DNA of 12,591 bases from JANLQX01 sp043775075 (GTDB lineage: Bacteria; Actinomycetota; Acidimicrobiia; Acidimicrobiales; JANYDT01). The stretch covers positions 1 through 12,591 of the forward strand of contig JAYVSS010000164.1 of NCBI GenBank assembly GCA_043775075.1. Direction: 5' to 3'. Position numbers and translations under genes: made by a program. Below are positions 1-7,298 of the stretch, in pieces; position 1 is the stretch's first letter; every line of letters starts with the position of its first letter. The notes under the pieces are model-generated. The model had not been told where the DNA came from. It made no database searches and saw only the letters and a program-made list of their open reading frames with translations.

Positions 1-222
1 GGCCCGGTGACATGGTGCGAGTTCGCCCAGGCCATTTTCGCCATCGGTGGCTTCGATCCCGGTCGGGTCGTCCCCATTTCGACCTCGGAGCTTCTTCCCG
101 TCCGCCCTGCGCCCCGGCCGTCCGTTTCCGTCCTCGACAATGCCGCCCTTCGTGGGTGCGGCCTCGGCGTCATGCCGGAATGGGAGCCGTCGTTACGAGC
201 GGTCGTCGCTGCGCTGACATGA
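1..222 (+). CDS. rfbD: dTDP-4-dehydrorhamnose reductase, C-terminal part (5' end outside window)
   Basis: Only the last 73 codons are present, in the frame starting at base 1. The visible part matches the C-terminal segment of the RfbD/RmlD short-chain reductases: a TWCEFAQAIF helix, then a P-I-S-T-S-E-L stretch, the proline-rich PAPRPSVSVLDN motif typical of the family, and a final helix with the EWEPSLR motif. RmlD makes dTDP-L-rhamnose, the last step of the dTDP-rhamnose pathway in the cytoplasm, using NAD(P)H. The catalytic and cofactor-binding residues are upstream of the window. Its TGA stop overlaps the ATG of the glycosyltransferase downstream (ATGA), so the two are probably translationally coupled, which fits a rhamnose donor made next to its transferase. 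Confidence 0.85.
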   Translation, partial: GPVTWCEFAQAIFAIGGFDPGRVVPISTSELLPVRPAPRPSVSVLDNAALRGCGLGVMPEWEPSLRAVVAALT

Positions 223-1121
223 TGTCAGGCTTCGTTGCTCCGGCCCTTAGCCGGGACATATCGGCCGGGCCTATCGACGTGGTAGTCGTCACCTATCAGT
301 CGCAGGGCTGGATTGGCCCATGCCTTGATTCGCTTGTCGGACAGGAGGGCGTCGGTGTCGTTCTTGTGGTGGACAGCGGTTCGACCGACGACACCGCCAG
401 CGTGGTCTCGGAATACGCGCCGCACGGCGTCCGTTTTCAGGCCCTGGGCGTGAACCGAGGATTCGGAGCCAGTGCCAATCGTGGCGTCAGTGCGACATTG
501 AGTGAGTTCGTCTTTGTTGCCAATCCGGACCTGATGGTGGAACCGAAGTGTATAAAAACGCTGGGAGCAACCATTGCCGCAAACGATCGGCTGGCGATCA
601 TCGGGCCGCTGGTATGCGACCTCGATGGCACTCCTTACCCTTCGGCTCGATCGTTTCCGAACCTGCTCGATGCCGTCGGGCACGGGTTTCTCGGCTTGAT
701 CTGGAAGGGTAATCCCTGGTCAAGAAGGTATTTACGGCCCGATCGCGTTGATTGGATTTCGGGGACGGCGATGCTCGTGCGGCGATCGGCGTTTGAATCG
801 GTCGGCGGGTTTGACGAGAGCTACTACATGTACGTGGAAGACGTCGATCTGAGCTGGCGTCTGAAGGCGCAGGGGTGGAAGGTCGCACTCGACCGTGACG
901 CCGTAGTCCGCCACGCCATCGGGGGATCAAGTGAAACGGCGCCGTACCGCATGATCGTGGCCCACCACGTGTCGTTGTGGCGCTTCGCCCGCCGTACGGC
1001 ACACGGAGCCCAGCGTGCCCTCCTCCCGTTGGTCGGCTGCGGCCTGGTGGCCCGGACCCTCCTGGTCGCAGCGCGTCGAATGGCCATACGAAAACCGCCG
1101 GCCACCCTTGTCGGCGGATGA
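219..1121 (+). CDS. Family 2 glycosyltransferase, probable rhamnosyltransferase (WbbL-like)
   Basis: A 300-residue GT-A fold glycosyltransferase. Residues 20-26 (DVVVVTY) form the first Rossmann strand, DSGSTDDT (52-59) and the NPD triplet (102-104) are the donor and metal-binding region, and FDESYYMYVEDVDLSWRL (198-215) holds the ED pair expected for the catalytic base. The pattern VNRGFGASANRG (78-89) is typical of WbbL-type rhamnosyltransferases. The overlap with rfbD supports dTDP-rhamnose as donor. In mycobacteria the neighbour of rmlD is WbbL1, which adds rhamnose to decaprenyl-PP-GlcNAc, so a similar lipid-linked acceptor is plausible here but not shown. The ATG at 219 overlaps the rfbD stop. 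The same frame is open back to base 12, but those 69 codons overlap conserved rfbD sequence and do not resemble a GT2 protein. A second ATG follows directly at 222. Confidence 0.85.
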   Translation: MMSGFVAPALSRDISAGPIDVVVVTYQSQGWIGPCLDSLVGQEGVGVVLVVDSGSTDDTASVVSEYAPHGVRFQALGVNRGFGASANRGVSATLSEFVFVANPDLMVEPKCIKTLGATIAANDRLAIIGPLVCDLDGTPYPSARSFPNLLDAVGHGFLGLIWKGNPWSRRYLRPDRVDWISGTAMLVRRSAFESVGGFDESYYMYVEDVDLSWRLKAQGWKVALDRDAVVRHAIGGSSETAPYRMIVAHHVSLWRFARRTAHGAQRALLPLVGCGLVARTLLVAARRMAIRKPPATLVGG

Positions 1122-1159
1122 CTTTCCGGGGTTCGCACCGGGGTTTGCGGTAGGGGGAC

Positions 1160-1165
1160 TAACCT
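1160..1165 (+). promoter_or_regulatory. Possible -10 element (TAACCT) before the membrane-protein gene
   Basis: TAACCT fits the actinobacterial TANNNT consensus and ends nine bases before the GTG at 1175, so transcription could begin almost at the start codon. No convincing -35 is visible 16-18 bases upstream. A G-run at 1152-1156 lies too far from the GTG to be a good ribosome binding site. Confidence 0.25.
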
Positions 1166-1174
1166 CTTCTCCCC

Positions 1175-2224
1175 GTGAGCACGCCGTCGACCAAGCAGAC
1201 GCCGACCAACAAGAAGATCGCCAAGGCTGCCAAAGCCGGCGGTTCTCGAGCGAGGTCGCGCACCAACATCTCCTGGAGCTACTGGGGATCGATTCTTGGC
1301 ATCTGCGCCCTGGGCATGGCGCTCATCGTGGGATCGGTGATTGGCAAGAGCATCGCCGAATCGGCGCCATTCTCGGCGCCAACGTCGAAGAAGTTGGCGT
1401 CGGCCAATAAAGATCTGCAGAAACTGGTGAAGGCCAAGAAGCCCGATACCAAGAAAGTCGCCGCCGCCACGGTAAAGCGTGATGCCATCGTGGCCGACAC
1501 GCACTGGCATTCGGCCTATGGCGTGTATAAGTGCGACGCTTACCTCGGCAAGATCGTGGGCGGGAAATACGTTGCCGAGATCGACGGCACCGACGACACG
1601 TTGTACCCCGATGTCGTCGGCATCCACGCCCACGACGACGGTCTGATTCACATTCACCCCTTTGTGCGGCGGTCGGCTGGTCGCAAGGCTTTGCTCGGTT
1701 CGTTCCTGGACACGGTGAAGGCCAAGATCTCCAGTCAGGAGATCAGCTATCCGGGGGCCGGGGGGAAGACGATTTCGTTCAACGTCGACAAGACGACGTG
1801 CGGCAAGGACAAGAAAAAGCCGGTCGTGAGCGTGTTCGTATGGCGCGATATTAAAAAGCCGAGCCGGGTGGAGCGCTACACCGCCGACTTCAAACGGATT
1901 CCGCTGCTGAAAGACGGGGCCTATGCCTTCGCCATCACCGCGCCCGGATCGAAGACGCCCCCTGTTCCCCCGTCGGAGAAGTCGCTCGAGGCGCCGGTCG
2001 ACGTTCCGGTGACGACGACGATCCCGGCTGCGGGTGCGTCCACCTCCACCACGGTGAAGGCGACCGAGGGCACAGCAACGACGAAAGCGCCGGCAGGCGG
2101 CGCGACCACGGCCGCGCCGGCCTCCACGGCAGTCGCCGCTACTCCAGCCACGACGGCGGCCCCGGCCACGACGAAAGCTCCCGTCGCCGAGACCAGTGCT
2201 GCGCCCACGACGACCAAGGCGTAG
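1175..2224 (+). CDS. Membrane-anchored protein of unknown function with three His-x-His pairs and Thr/Ala/Pro-rich tail
   Basis: I do not recognise a named family, although similar proteins may occur in related actinobacteria. The 349 residues divide clearly. A basic cytoplasmic N-terminus (1-35, many Lys/Arg) is followed by one transmembrane helix (about 37-57). A Lys-rich linker (about 72-105) leads to a globular domain (about 106-260), then a low-complexity Thr/Ala/Pro tail (about 276-349). The basic N-terminus predicts that the C-terminal domain lies outside the membrane. That domain has THWHSAYGVY (109-118) and GIHAHDDGLIHIHPF (149-163), giving His pairs 110/112, 151/153 and 159/161 that could hold a metal ion. 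Cys120 and Cys209 could form a disulfide. The tail resembles cell-wall-spanning stalks. The GTG start is chosen because the frame opens just upstream and the N-terminus looks complete. The next gene starts 3 bases after the stop. Confidence 0.75.
   Translation: MSTPSTKQTPTNKKIAKAAKAGGSRARSRTNISWSYWGSILGICALGMALIVGSVIGKSIAESAPFSAPTSKKLASANKDLQKLVKAKKPDTKKVAAATVKRDAIVADTHWHSAYGVYKCDAYLGKIVGGKYVAEIDGTDDTLYPDVVGIHAHDDGLIHIHPFVRRSAGRKALLGSFLDTVKAKISSQEISYPGAGGKTISFNVDKTTCGKDKKKPVVSVFVWRDIKKPSRVERYTADFKRIPLLKDGAYAFAITAPGSKTPPVPPSEKSLEAPVDVPVTTTIPAAGASTSTTVKATEGTATTKAPAGGATTAAPASTAVAATPATTAAPATTKAPVAETSAAPTTTKA
2009..2221 (+). repeat. Low-complexity coding repeat (Thr/Ala/Pro tail)
   Basis: The DNA is built from degenerate copies of acg/acc, gcc and ccg codons, with recurring CCACGACG blocks. 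It encodes irregular repeats such as ATTKAP (twice) and PTTTKA. It is coding and probably a flexible, possibly glycosylated stalk rather than a mobile repeat. Confidence 0.6.
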
Positions 2225-2227
2225 CTA

Positions 2228-3238
2228 ATGCGGGCGGTCATCCTGGTGGGTGGCGAGGGCACGCGTTTGCGTCCTCTCACCCTGACGCGACCAAAGCCCA
2301 TGCTTCCGGTGGCGGGCATTCCAATGTTGGCCCGCAAGCTCGCCCATCTCGCTGAACATGGGGTGACCGAGGCCGTGCTGTCACTTGGGTACCGGCCCGA
2401 TGCGTTCCTCGAGGCGTTCCCCAACGGTCAAGCGGGCGGAGTGACCCTGCACTACGCCGTGGAACCGTCACCACTGGACACAGCCGGGGCGATTCGGTTT
2501 GCCGCCGAGGCCGCAGGGTATCTCAGCTCGGACTCCGACGAGCCGATTATCGCCGTGAACGGCGACGTGCTCACCACGCTCGATCTCACGGAACAATTGG
2601 CTTTTCATCGTCGTGTTGGTGCCCGGGCGACGATTGCGCTGACCCAGGTCGAAGACCCGAGCGCGTTTGGGGTGGTGCCGTGTGACGCTGATGGTCGGGT
2701 GATCGCCTTCGTCGAAAAGCCTTCACGAGACGAAGCTCCAACGGACTGGATTAACGGTGGAACCTACGTCCTCGATCCATCGGTCATTCGCTCCATTCCC
2801 GCCAACGAACGCATTTCGATCGAACGTGTGACCTTCCCGGAAATGGTGACCGAAGGTACGCTCTTCGCCATTCAGTCGCCCACACCGTGGATCGACGCGG
2901 GGATTCCGTCGACCTACCTCCAAGCCAACCTCGAGGCCATCCCCACGGACAGTCCCGCCCAGGGTCTGGTTGATCCTTCGGCCCACATTCACGAGTCGGC
3001 CACCGTCGAACAGAGCGTGATTGGGGCTGGGTGTGTGGTGGCCGATGGTGCTGTTGTTCGCCATAGCGTTCTCCTCGCCGGCGCCGTGGTCGCCGCCGGC
3101 GCCGTCGTCGAAGACTCGATGCTGGGCGCAGGGGCACAGGTTCTCTCCAACGCAAACATCAGCGCGCTTAGTGTTATCGGTGACGGGGCGATTGTCGCGC
3201 CCAACGCAACACTCGTTGGCGAACGTCACCCGTCGTAA
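2228..3238 (+). CDS. NDP-sugar pyrophosphorylase, probable mannose-1-phosphate guanylyltransferase
   Basis: A 336-residue nucleotidyltransferase that couples a sugar 1-phosphate to an NTP in the cytoplasm. The N-terminal signature VGGEGTRLRPLT (7-18) followed by RPKPMLPVAG (21-30) is the nucleotide-binding loop. NGD (111-113) is the metal-binding Asp motif, FVEKP (161-165) contacts the sugar phosphate, and NGGTY (177-180 region) is the sugar pocket. From about residue 248 a left-handed beta-helix of hexapeptide repeats follows (AHIHESATVEQSVIGAGCVV and on). This layout fits GDP-mannose pyrophosphorylases of the mycobacterial ManB (Rv3264c) type, and the neighbourhood supports that. The specificity, GTP/mannose versus UTP or dTTP/glucose, cannot be settled from motifs. 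ATG 2228 has AAGG at 2216-2219, eight bases upstream, and the gene is 3 bases from the preceding stop, so they likely share a transcript. Confidence 0.85.
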   Translation: MRAVILVGGEGTRLRPLTLTRPKPMLPVAGIPMLARKLAHLAEHGVTEAVLSLGYRPDAFLEAFPNGQAGGVTLHYAVEPSPLDTAGAIRFAAEAAGYLSSDSDEPIIAVNGDVLTTLDLTEQLAFHRRVGARATIALTQVEDPSAFGVVPCDADGRVIAFVEKPSRDEAPTDWINGGTYVLDPSVIRSIPANERISIERVTFPEMVTEGTLFAIQSPTPWIDAGIPSTYLQANLEAIPTDSPAQGLVDPSAHIHESATVEQSVIGAGCVVADGAVVRHSVLLAGAVVAAGAVVEDSMLGAGAQVLSNANISALSVIGDGAIVAPNATLVGERHPS

Positions 3239-3286
3239 GCGCCCGCCGCTTCGATCGATTCGCTCGACCGTGAGAAGGTGGGAGCC

Positions 3287-4219
3287 ATGATCGCTGCGCT
3301 AGCCGGTGGGGTTGGCGCAGCCCGCCTCCTCCGAGGACTCATCCGTGTTGTCGACCCGTCGACGTTGCGGGTCATCGCGAACACCGGCGACGACACCATT
3401 TTCCACGGTTTGCATGTCTCGCCCGATATCGACACCGTGGTGTACACAACGTCGGGTGCGATTGATGCCGAGCGCGGGTGGGGTCTCGGCGGTGAATCGT
3501 GGACCACCATGTCGGCACTGCAACGTTACGCGCCCTACGGGGCGGTCAACTGGTTCAACCTTGGTGATCGCGACCTCGCGACCCATCTCTGGCGTACGGG
3601 ACGATTGCGCGAAGGGGCAACGTTGACGGAGGTTACCGCTGAGCTGACGAAGGCATGGGAGCTGGGCTTCGAACTCCTGCCCATGTCTGACGATCGCGTG
3701 TCGACGTTCGTTGCCACCGAGGATGGCGAACTTCCTTTTCAGGAGTACTTCGTGCGCTTACAACACGGAGTCGTGGTCACCGGTGTGCGCTTCGACGGGA
3801 TCGAAATGGCGAAGCCGGCTCCTGCGGTCCTTCCCACACTGGAACAGGCCGAAGCAATCGTGATCTGTCCATCAAACCCGATCGTGTCGATCGGCCCGGT
3901 TCTGGCCATTTCCGGGATACGAGAGGTGCTCGAACGGCGGCGTGATCGCGTTGTTGGTGTGTCTCCAATTATCGCCGGCGCGGCGCTGAAGGGCCCGGCT
4001 GACCGAATGTTGTCCGAGCTCGGATTTGAGGCTTCGGTCGTTGGCATCGCCCGGCTCTACGCGCCGTTTTGCTCGGTGCTGGTGATCGATCGCGCTGACA
4101 TCGATCGCGTGGCGGAAGTCGAAGCGTGCGGCGTGCGAGCCGTCGTGACCGACACGATCATGCGCACGCCGGAACTCGCCGCGGACTTGTCGCAAACGAT
4201 GCTTTCCTCGCTGTTGTAA
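3287..4219 (+). CDS. cofD: 2-phospho-L-lactate transferase CofD/FbiA (coenzyme F420 biosynthesis)
   Basis: A 310-residue CofD-family enzyme. It transfers the phospholactyl (or, in mycobacterial FbiA, the phosphoenolpyruvyl) group from the GDP-activated intermediate to the riboflavin-like chromophore Fo, giving F420-0 or dehydro-F420-0. The N-terminal loop AGGVGAARLL (6-15), NTGDD (32-36), FNLGDRDLATH (about 90-100) and CPSNPIVSIGPVL are the recognisable family motifs, and the length is usual. ATG 3287 is preferred over the in-frame GTG at 3278. AGAAGG (3273-3278) is a good ribosome binding site eight bases before the ATG, and the family starts with the glycine loop. The stop codon directly abuts the stop of the convergent nucleotidyltransferase gene. 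Its pathway partner cofE lies 6.4 kb downstream, past the peptide locus. Confidence 0.93.
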   Translation: MIAALAGGVGAARLLRGLIRVVDPSTLRVIANTGDDTIFHGLHVSPDIDTVVYTTSGAIDAERGWGLGGESWTTMSALQRYAPYGAVNWFNLGDRDLATHLWRTGRLREGATLTEVTAELTKAWELGFELLPMSDDRVSTFVATEDGELPFQEYFVRLQHGVVVTGVRFDGIEMAKPAPAVLPTLEQAEAIVICPSNPIVSIGPVLAISGIREVLERRRDRVVGVSPIIAGAALKGPADRMLSELGFEASVVGIARLYAPFCSVLVIDRADIDRVAEVEACGVRAVVTDTIMRTPELAADLSQTMLSSLL

Positions 4220-5380
4220 TTACCGCCTTTCCTTGGCCGGGCGCGTCGGCGTCAGGCGAACATTGAAGTTCGTGTTGACCTCTTTCTCGACGAACGCAAA
4301 ATACCGTTCCCGGCTGTCGGGCTGGGCTTTCGGTCGTCCGCGCCGGTGGCTTCTCCACGCCAGTCGACCGTGGACGACGATTAGAGCAAAGTTGCGTGCC
4401 GTGCTTCCCCGCATCTCCTGGCGCATGAGGCGAGCAAGGCCGTTGGTCCCCGGAATCGGGCGCATGAGCCGATGGCTCAGGAGTCGAATGGTTTTCCCCC
4501 AAATACCAGCACCCAATGCATCGAGAACTCGTTCTGGTACGTCTGCGGCGACGGTGTCTCGGCTCGTCCGCAGACCAGCGCCGATCAGTTCTGCTGCTCC
4601 CCACATCCATGCCCGCTTGGTGAGCTCATCCCAGTCAATATCGAACGAACGGACGATATCGGCAATGTCAACAGACCAAACGAGTCGGTGGCCACCAGAC
4701 CAGGTTGCATGCGCGGCGGTGTGGAGGAGCATGTCTGTAGTCGACAGCACTGGCACGGTGAGCCCTCCGACGAGCATCGTCGAAGATCGCTCGAGCAACG
4801 CTGCGGGTTCCTCGAAACGAAGGTTGTGGCGGTGCAGAGGGCTCGAACAGAGATGCCAGTGGAGATCGACCGAAGTACCGAGCGGGAGGACGACCGGAAG
4901 TTGAGCATGGCGCTCATCAACCAGGTATTGCCATACCCAGCCCTCAATGCCAGATGCGCCAGCAGCGATGAGAGCGTCCAGGGCAGAATTAAGTTTTCGC
5001 GGGTCTACGAGTACATCGAGATCGGAGTAGCGGCGGACATTCGAGCCCGTACGGAGTTCGTTTAGCACCGGTCCTTTCATGACGACAAACGGCACTCCAG
5101 CTGCATCCAGCGCGTTCCGCAGGGTTCGGAGATCGGCCAGCGCTCGAAGATGCAAGCGCTGCATCGAAGTGCAACGATTACGTAGAGTGGCCAGGACGGG
5201 ATGGTCGGGAAAGGTCGCGCTCAGCCACGTCAGGGCGACGTCTTCGACCCCATGATGCTGACTGACTTCGGCCATGTCAGGTGGGCTGAGCAGGGAAAAC
5301 TTCGGAGTTTGCACGCCGAATCGAGTCTGCGTTGAACGGCAGGCGGCGACAAGTGCAGCGTGATTCGCCTTATGGGTCAT
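4220..5380 (-). CDS. Nucleotidyltransferase family protein (NTP_transf_5 type), RiPP-locus tailoring candidate
   Basis: A 386-residue protein resembling the uncharacterised nucleotidyltransferase family (Pfam NTP_transf_5) that accompanies kinase-containing lasso peptide clusters such as paeninodin's. An N-terminal helical region (about 35-95) precedes PFVVMKGPVLNELR (97-110) and RRYSDLDVLVDP (116-127). The SDLDVLVD acidic pair is the expected metal-binding site. VDLHWHL (171-177), LLHTAAH (218-224) and a WSVDIADIV segment (235-243) are further family features. The C-terminus (about 340-386) is basic. The reaction and acceptor are unknown for the family, and a modification of the peptide or an activated sugar is only inference. 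It is divergent from the B1-B2-kinase-precursor operon and its stop abuts cofD's stop. On the minus strand an AGGA lies ten bases before the ATG at 5380, which supports that start. Confidence 0.8.
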   Translation of the reverse strand: MTHKANHAALVAACRSTQTRFGVQTPKFSLLSPPDMAEVSQHHGVEDVALTWLSATFPDHPVLATLRNRCTSMQRLHLRALADLRTLRNALDAAGVPFVVMKGPVLNELRTGSNVRRYSDLDVLVDPRKLNSALDALIAAGASGIEGWVWQYLVDERHAQLPVVLPLGTSVDLHWHLCSSPLHRHNLRFEEPAALLERSSTMLVGGLTVPVLSTTDMLLHTAAHATWSGGHRLVWSVDIADIVRSFDIDWDELTKRAWMWGAAELIGAGLRTSRDTVAADVPERVLDALGAGIWGKTIRLLSHRLMRPIPGTNGLARLMRQEMRGSTARNFALIVVHGRLAWRSHRRGRPKAQPDSRERYFAFVEKEVNTNFNVRLTPTRPAKERR

Positions 5381-5415
5381 TGCGACTTCTTCCTAAAGGT
5401 TCCAAGGCTCAGGGC

Positions 5416-5444
5416 TTGCATTTCATAATGTAACTACATAGGGT
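5416..5444 (+). promoter_or_regulatory. Candidate promoter of the peptide operon (TTGCAT-17-TAGGGT)
   Basis: TTGCAT (5416-5421) and TAGGGT (5439-5444) are separated by 17 bases and fit the -35 and TANNNT -10 patterns. The predicted start of transcription, about 5451-5452, coincides with the ATG at 5452, which would give a leaderless mRNA. The same bases AGGGTGA (5440-5446) also look like a ribosome binding site, so the two readings compete. The 71-base divergent gap is noticeably AT-richer than the flanks and must also hold the minus-strand promoter. Confidence 0.4.
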
Positions 5445-5451
5445 GACTTCT

Positions 5452-5754
5452 ATGGCGAACTCCTCACCGATGAATTTTGCGTCAGTTCGACTCGTTCGTT
5501 CCGATGAGGCGATCAGTCAGGACGTTGGCGGCGAAGTGATTCTGCTCAACCCGAAGACGGAAGACTTCATCGCTCTCAACGAAGTCGGCGCCTTTGTATG
5601 GCACCTCCTGGGTGAGAACCATCATTTTGCCGACCTCGCCGCCGGCCTCGTCAGCGAATACGAGATTGATCAAACATCCGCAATTGGCGATCTTGAGGAA
5701 TTTCTTCCCCAGCTCGTAGCCCTCGGACTTCTCTCTTGCGACGCATCCAAGTAG
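5452..5754 (+). CDS. PqqD-like RiPP recognition protein (lasso B1-type)
   Basis: A 100-residue stand-alone PqqD/RRE-fold protein. The pattern is diagnostic: GGEVILLNPKTEDFIALNEV (26-45) followed by GAFVWHLL (46-53), then a helical half with VSEYEIDQTSAIGDLEEFLP and a final LVALGLL. In this family the winged-helix domain binds the leader of a ribosomally made peptide and presents it to the modifying enzymes. In lasso systems it works with the B2 protease. ATG 5452 is favoured over the GTG at 5443 because AGGGTGA lies just upstream of it. The ATG at 5470 is a further option, as conserved sequence begins about there. It is first in the operon and ends 18 bases before the ATG of B2. Local GC is about 53%, below the roughly 60-65% of neighbouring genes. 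Confidence 0.88.
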   Translation: MANSSPMNFASVRLVRSDEAISQDVGGEVILLNPKTEDFIALNEVGAFVWHLLGENHHFADLAAGLVSEYEIDQTSAIGDLEEFLPQLVALGLLSCDASK

Positions 5755-5772
5755 CCGGACGACGACGCAGTG

Positions 5773-6288
5773 ATGACCATAGAACGCGCTTGGGACCCTT
5801 GCGGGAAACTTTTCTCTGGCGGTCGCGCCTTGACCGAATCGTTTCGTCTCGCGGCCATGATCGGCGAGGCCGCAGTCATCAGCACGATGGTCCGTATCGG
5901 CTTGAGAACCACCGGCGCGGTGTCCACGCTGCGGCGGGCCGAGAAATTCGCATCGACTGCGAGGAGAGCATCGACGGCGCCGAACCAAATCGTCGACTCT
6001 GACCTCGTCGCTCGTGTCGTTCGCGCTGTTGGCCGTCGGCGACCATTCAGATTCACCTGCTTACCTCGCTCGATCACGACGATGGTGATGCTCCAGCGTC
6101 GCGGGATTGCGGCCCTTGTATTGATCGGTATCGCTGGAGGTGCTCAGACATTCTCGAGTCACGCGTGGGTCCAATCAGGTGGTCGACCGGTTGGGGAGGA
6201 TGCCAACGAGATTGCTTCGCTTTCGGTCCTGCCGATGGAGCGAGTTCTCGGACATTCCCGAATTCTATTGGCCCGAGGTTTGCGATGA
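5773..6288 (+). CDS. Lasso-peptide B2-type leader protease (transglutaminase-like)
   Basis: A 171-residue protein with the Transglut_core3 (lasso B2) fold at its C-terminus. The catalytic triad can be read directly: Cys96 in RFTCLPRS, His130 in SSHAWVQ and Asp143 in RPVGED. The spacing (34 and 13 residues) is close to that of McjB. The N-terminal 75 residues are helical and partly hydrophobic (LAAMIGEAAVISTMVRIGL), as usual for B2 proteins. It should cut the leader from the precursor encoded two genes downstream, with B1 delivering the substrate. The ATG at 5773 is chosen. A GTG directly before it (5770) is equally possible and adds one residue. No strong ribosome binding site is visible. The stop overlaps the ATG of the kinase gene (ATGA, 6285-6288), pointing to coupled translation. 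Confidence 0.87.
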   Translation: MTIERAWDPCGKLFSGGRALTESFRLAAMIGEAAVISTMVRIGLRTTGAVSTLRRAEKFASTARRASTAPNQIVDSDLVARVVRAVGRRRPFRFTCLPRSITTMVMLQRRGIAALVLIGIAGGAQTFSSHAWVQSGGRPVGEDANEIASLSVLPMERVLGHSRILLARGLR

Positions 6289-7298
6289 CACCGACGGTGG
6301 ACGGTTCCACTCTCACGGTTCGTCGCTACTCGATGGCGGGGATCCTCATTGAGAGCGCGTTCGAGCTTCGCGAGCTTGAACCCCTGTCTGGCGAGATGTA
6401 CACGGCCAAGGCTGATCTTGGGCGCGCTGATGGCCGTTCGGTCGTAATTTCATGCGAGGAGGTTGACGAACTCCCGGCGACGGGTCTCGTCGCTGGAGAT
6501 CCGTCGTTCGTTCCGATCGACGGTGGGTTGCGGCTCGTCGTTCCGGGCCTCGCTCTTCTTTTCATTCACGCGGACGGTTCGCGCGTTGATTTGCATCTCG
6601 GCCGTGATCGATCGATCGAAGGTGATGTCTTGTTGTCGCACCTTCTTGTCGACCACGCTATTCCCCGCCTTTTGGTGGCTCGAGGGGCGACTGCGCTCCA
6701 TGCCACGTGTGTCGTTGAAGACGGAAATGCGTTTGCCTTTCTTGGTGCATCGGGGACCGGGAAATCGACAATGGCGGTCGGATTCTGTGCCGAGGGGGCG
6801 GCGTTGGTGGCCGACGATTGCTTAGTGGTGCGGCCGGGCGGCGAGGGTGTCATGGCACTGCCGAGCTACCCCGGTGGCCGTTTGCGAGACGACAGCTTCG
6901 AGTCGCTCTCCCTTGACCACGTTGCCTTGCCAGCGGCATCGGGGAAGAAACGCATTCCGCTGGCCGGAACTGATGGCCCGACGCCGTTGGTGGCCATCTT
7001 CCTCCTGGTGCGCGAGGAACAATGCGAGGCGTCAACGATCGAAAAGCTTGCTCCGTCGGCCGCACTGTGGACGCTGGCCGGAAATGGTTTCGCTTCCGCT
7101 TTGGCTGAACGAGAAGTGGAAGCCACCAAACTTTCGGCCGCACAAGCAATTGTCAGCATGCGCTGGCTGGCCGAAAAAGTACCGGTTCTCGTGCTCCGCT
7201 ATCCCTCTAATCTGGCGGCGCTGGCCGACGTGCGATCGCATGTCCGAGCAGCCGTACACGACCTAACAAACGATGGAATTGAGGAGGTGATGACATGA
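6285..7298 (+). CDS. HPr-kinase-like protein of a RiPP locus
   Basis: A 337-residue protein related to the C-terminal kinase domain of HPr kinase/phosphorylase. Residues 1-115 are a variable N-terminal domain. Then come the ATALHATCVV segment with His139, the P-loop GASGTGKST (154-162), and LVADD (174-178) with the catalytic Asp pair that follows the P-loop in HPr kinases. SYPGGRLRDD (194-203) belongs to the same fold. In paeninodin-type lasso clusters a homologue phosphorylates a serine of the precursor. The same role here is inference, the plausible hydroxyl targets in the peptide being Ser27 and leader threonines. True HPr regulation is unlikely without PTS genes nearby. The ATG overlaps the B2 stop and has GAGG (6275-6278) six bases upstream. 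Its own stop overlaps the ATG of the precursor gene. Confidence 0.85.
   Translation: MTPTVDGSTLTVRRYSMAGILIESAFELRELEPLSGEMYTAKADLGRADGRSVVISCEEVDELPATGLVAGDPSFVPIDGGLRLVVPGLALLFIHADGSRVDLHLGRDRSIEGDVLLSHLLVDHAIPRLLVARGATALHATCVVEDGNAFAFLGASGTGKSTMAVGFCAEGAALVADDCLVVRPGGEGVMALPSYPGGRLRDDSFESLSLDHVALPAASGKKRIPLAGTDGPTPLVAIFLLVREEQCEASTIEKLAPSAALWTLAGNGFASALAEREVEATKLSAAQAIVSMRWLAEKVPVLVLRYPSNLAALADVRSHVRAAVHDLTNDGIEEVMT
7281..7287 (+). promoter_or_regulatory. Strong ribosome binding site of the precursor gene
   Basis: GAGGAGG lies seven bases before the ATG at 7295, inside the last codons of the kinase gene. It is the best Shine-Dalgarno match in the operon, fixes the start of the 37-codon gene, and suggests that the precursor is translated much more than the enzymes before it. 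Confidence 0.85.

Noticed and set aside
12..218. 69-codon N-terminal extension of the glycosyltransferase
   Set aside because: It overlaps conserved rfbD sequence in another frame, is Arg-rich, and the ATGA overlap gives a normal GT2 start.
1095..1117. Hairpin CCGCCG...CGGCGG as terminator of the glycosyltransferase gene
   Set aside because: The stem is six bases inside the last codons and no T-run follows.
824..1657. A 277-codon open frame on the minus strand
   Set aside because: It runs antisense through the glycosyltransferase end and the membrane-protein gene, both well supported. The product is Arg-rich without recognisable motifs.
3082..3112. GC-rich direct repeat in the pyrophosphorylase gene
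   Set aside because: It encodes hexapeptide repeats of the left-handed beta-helix (AGAVVAAGAVVED), so it is explained by protein structure.
6606..6617. Triple GATC run
   Set aside because: It is coding sequence of the kinase gene and isolated. There is no sign of an origin or methylation cluster.
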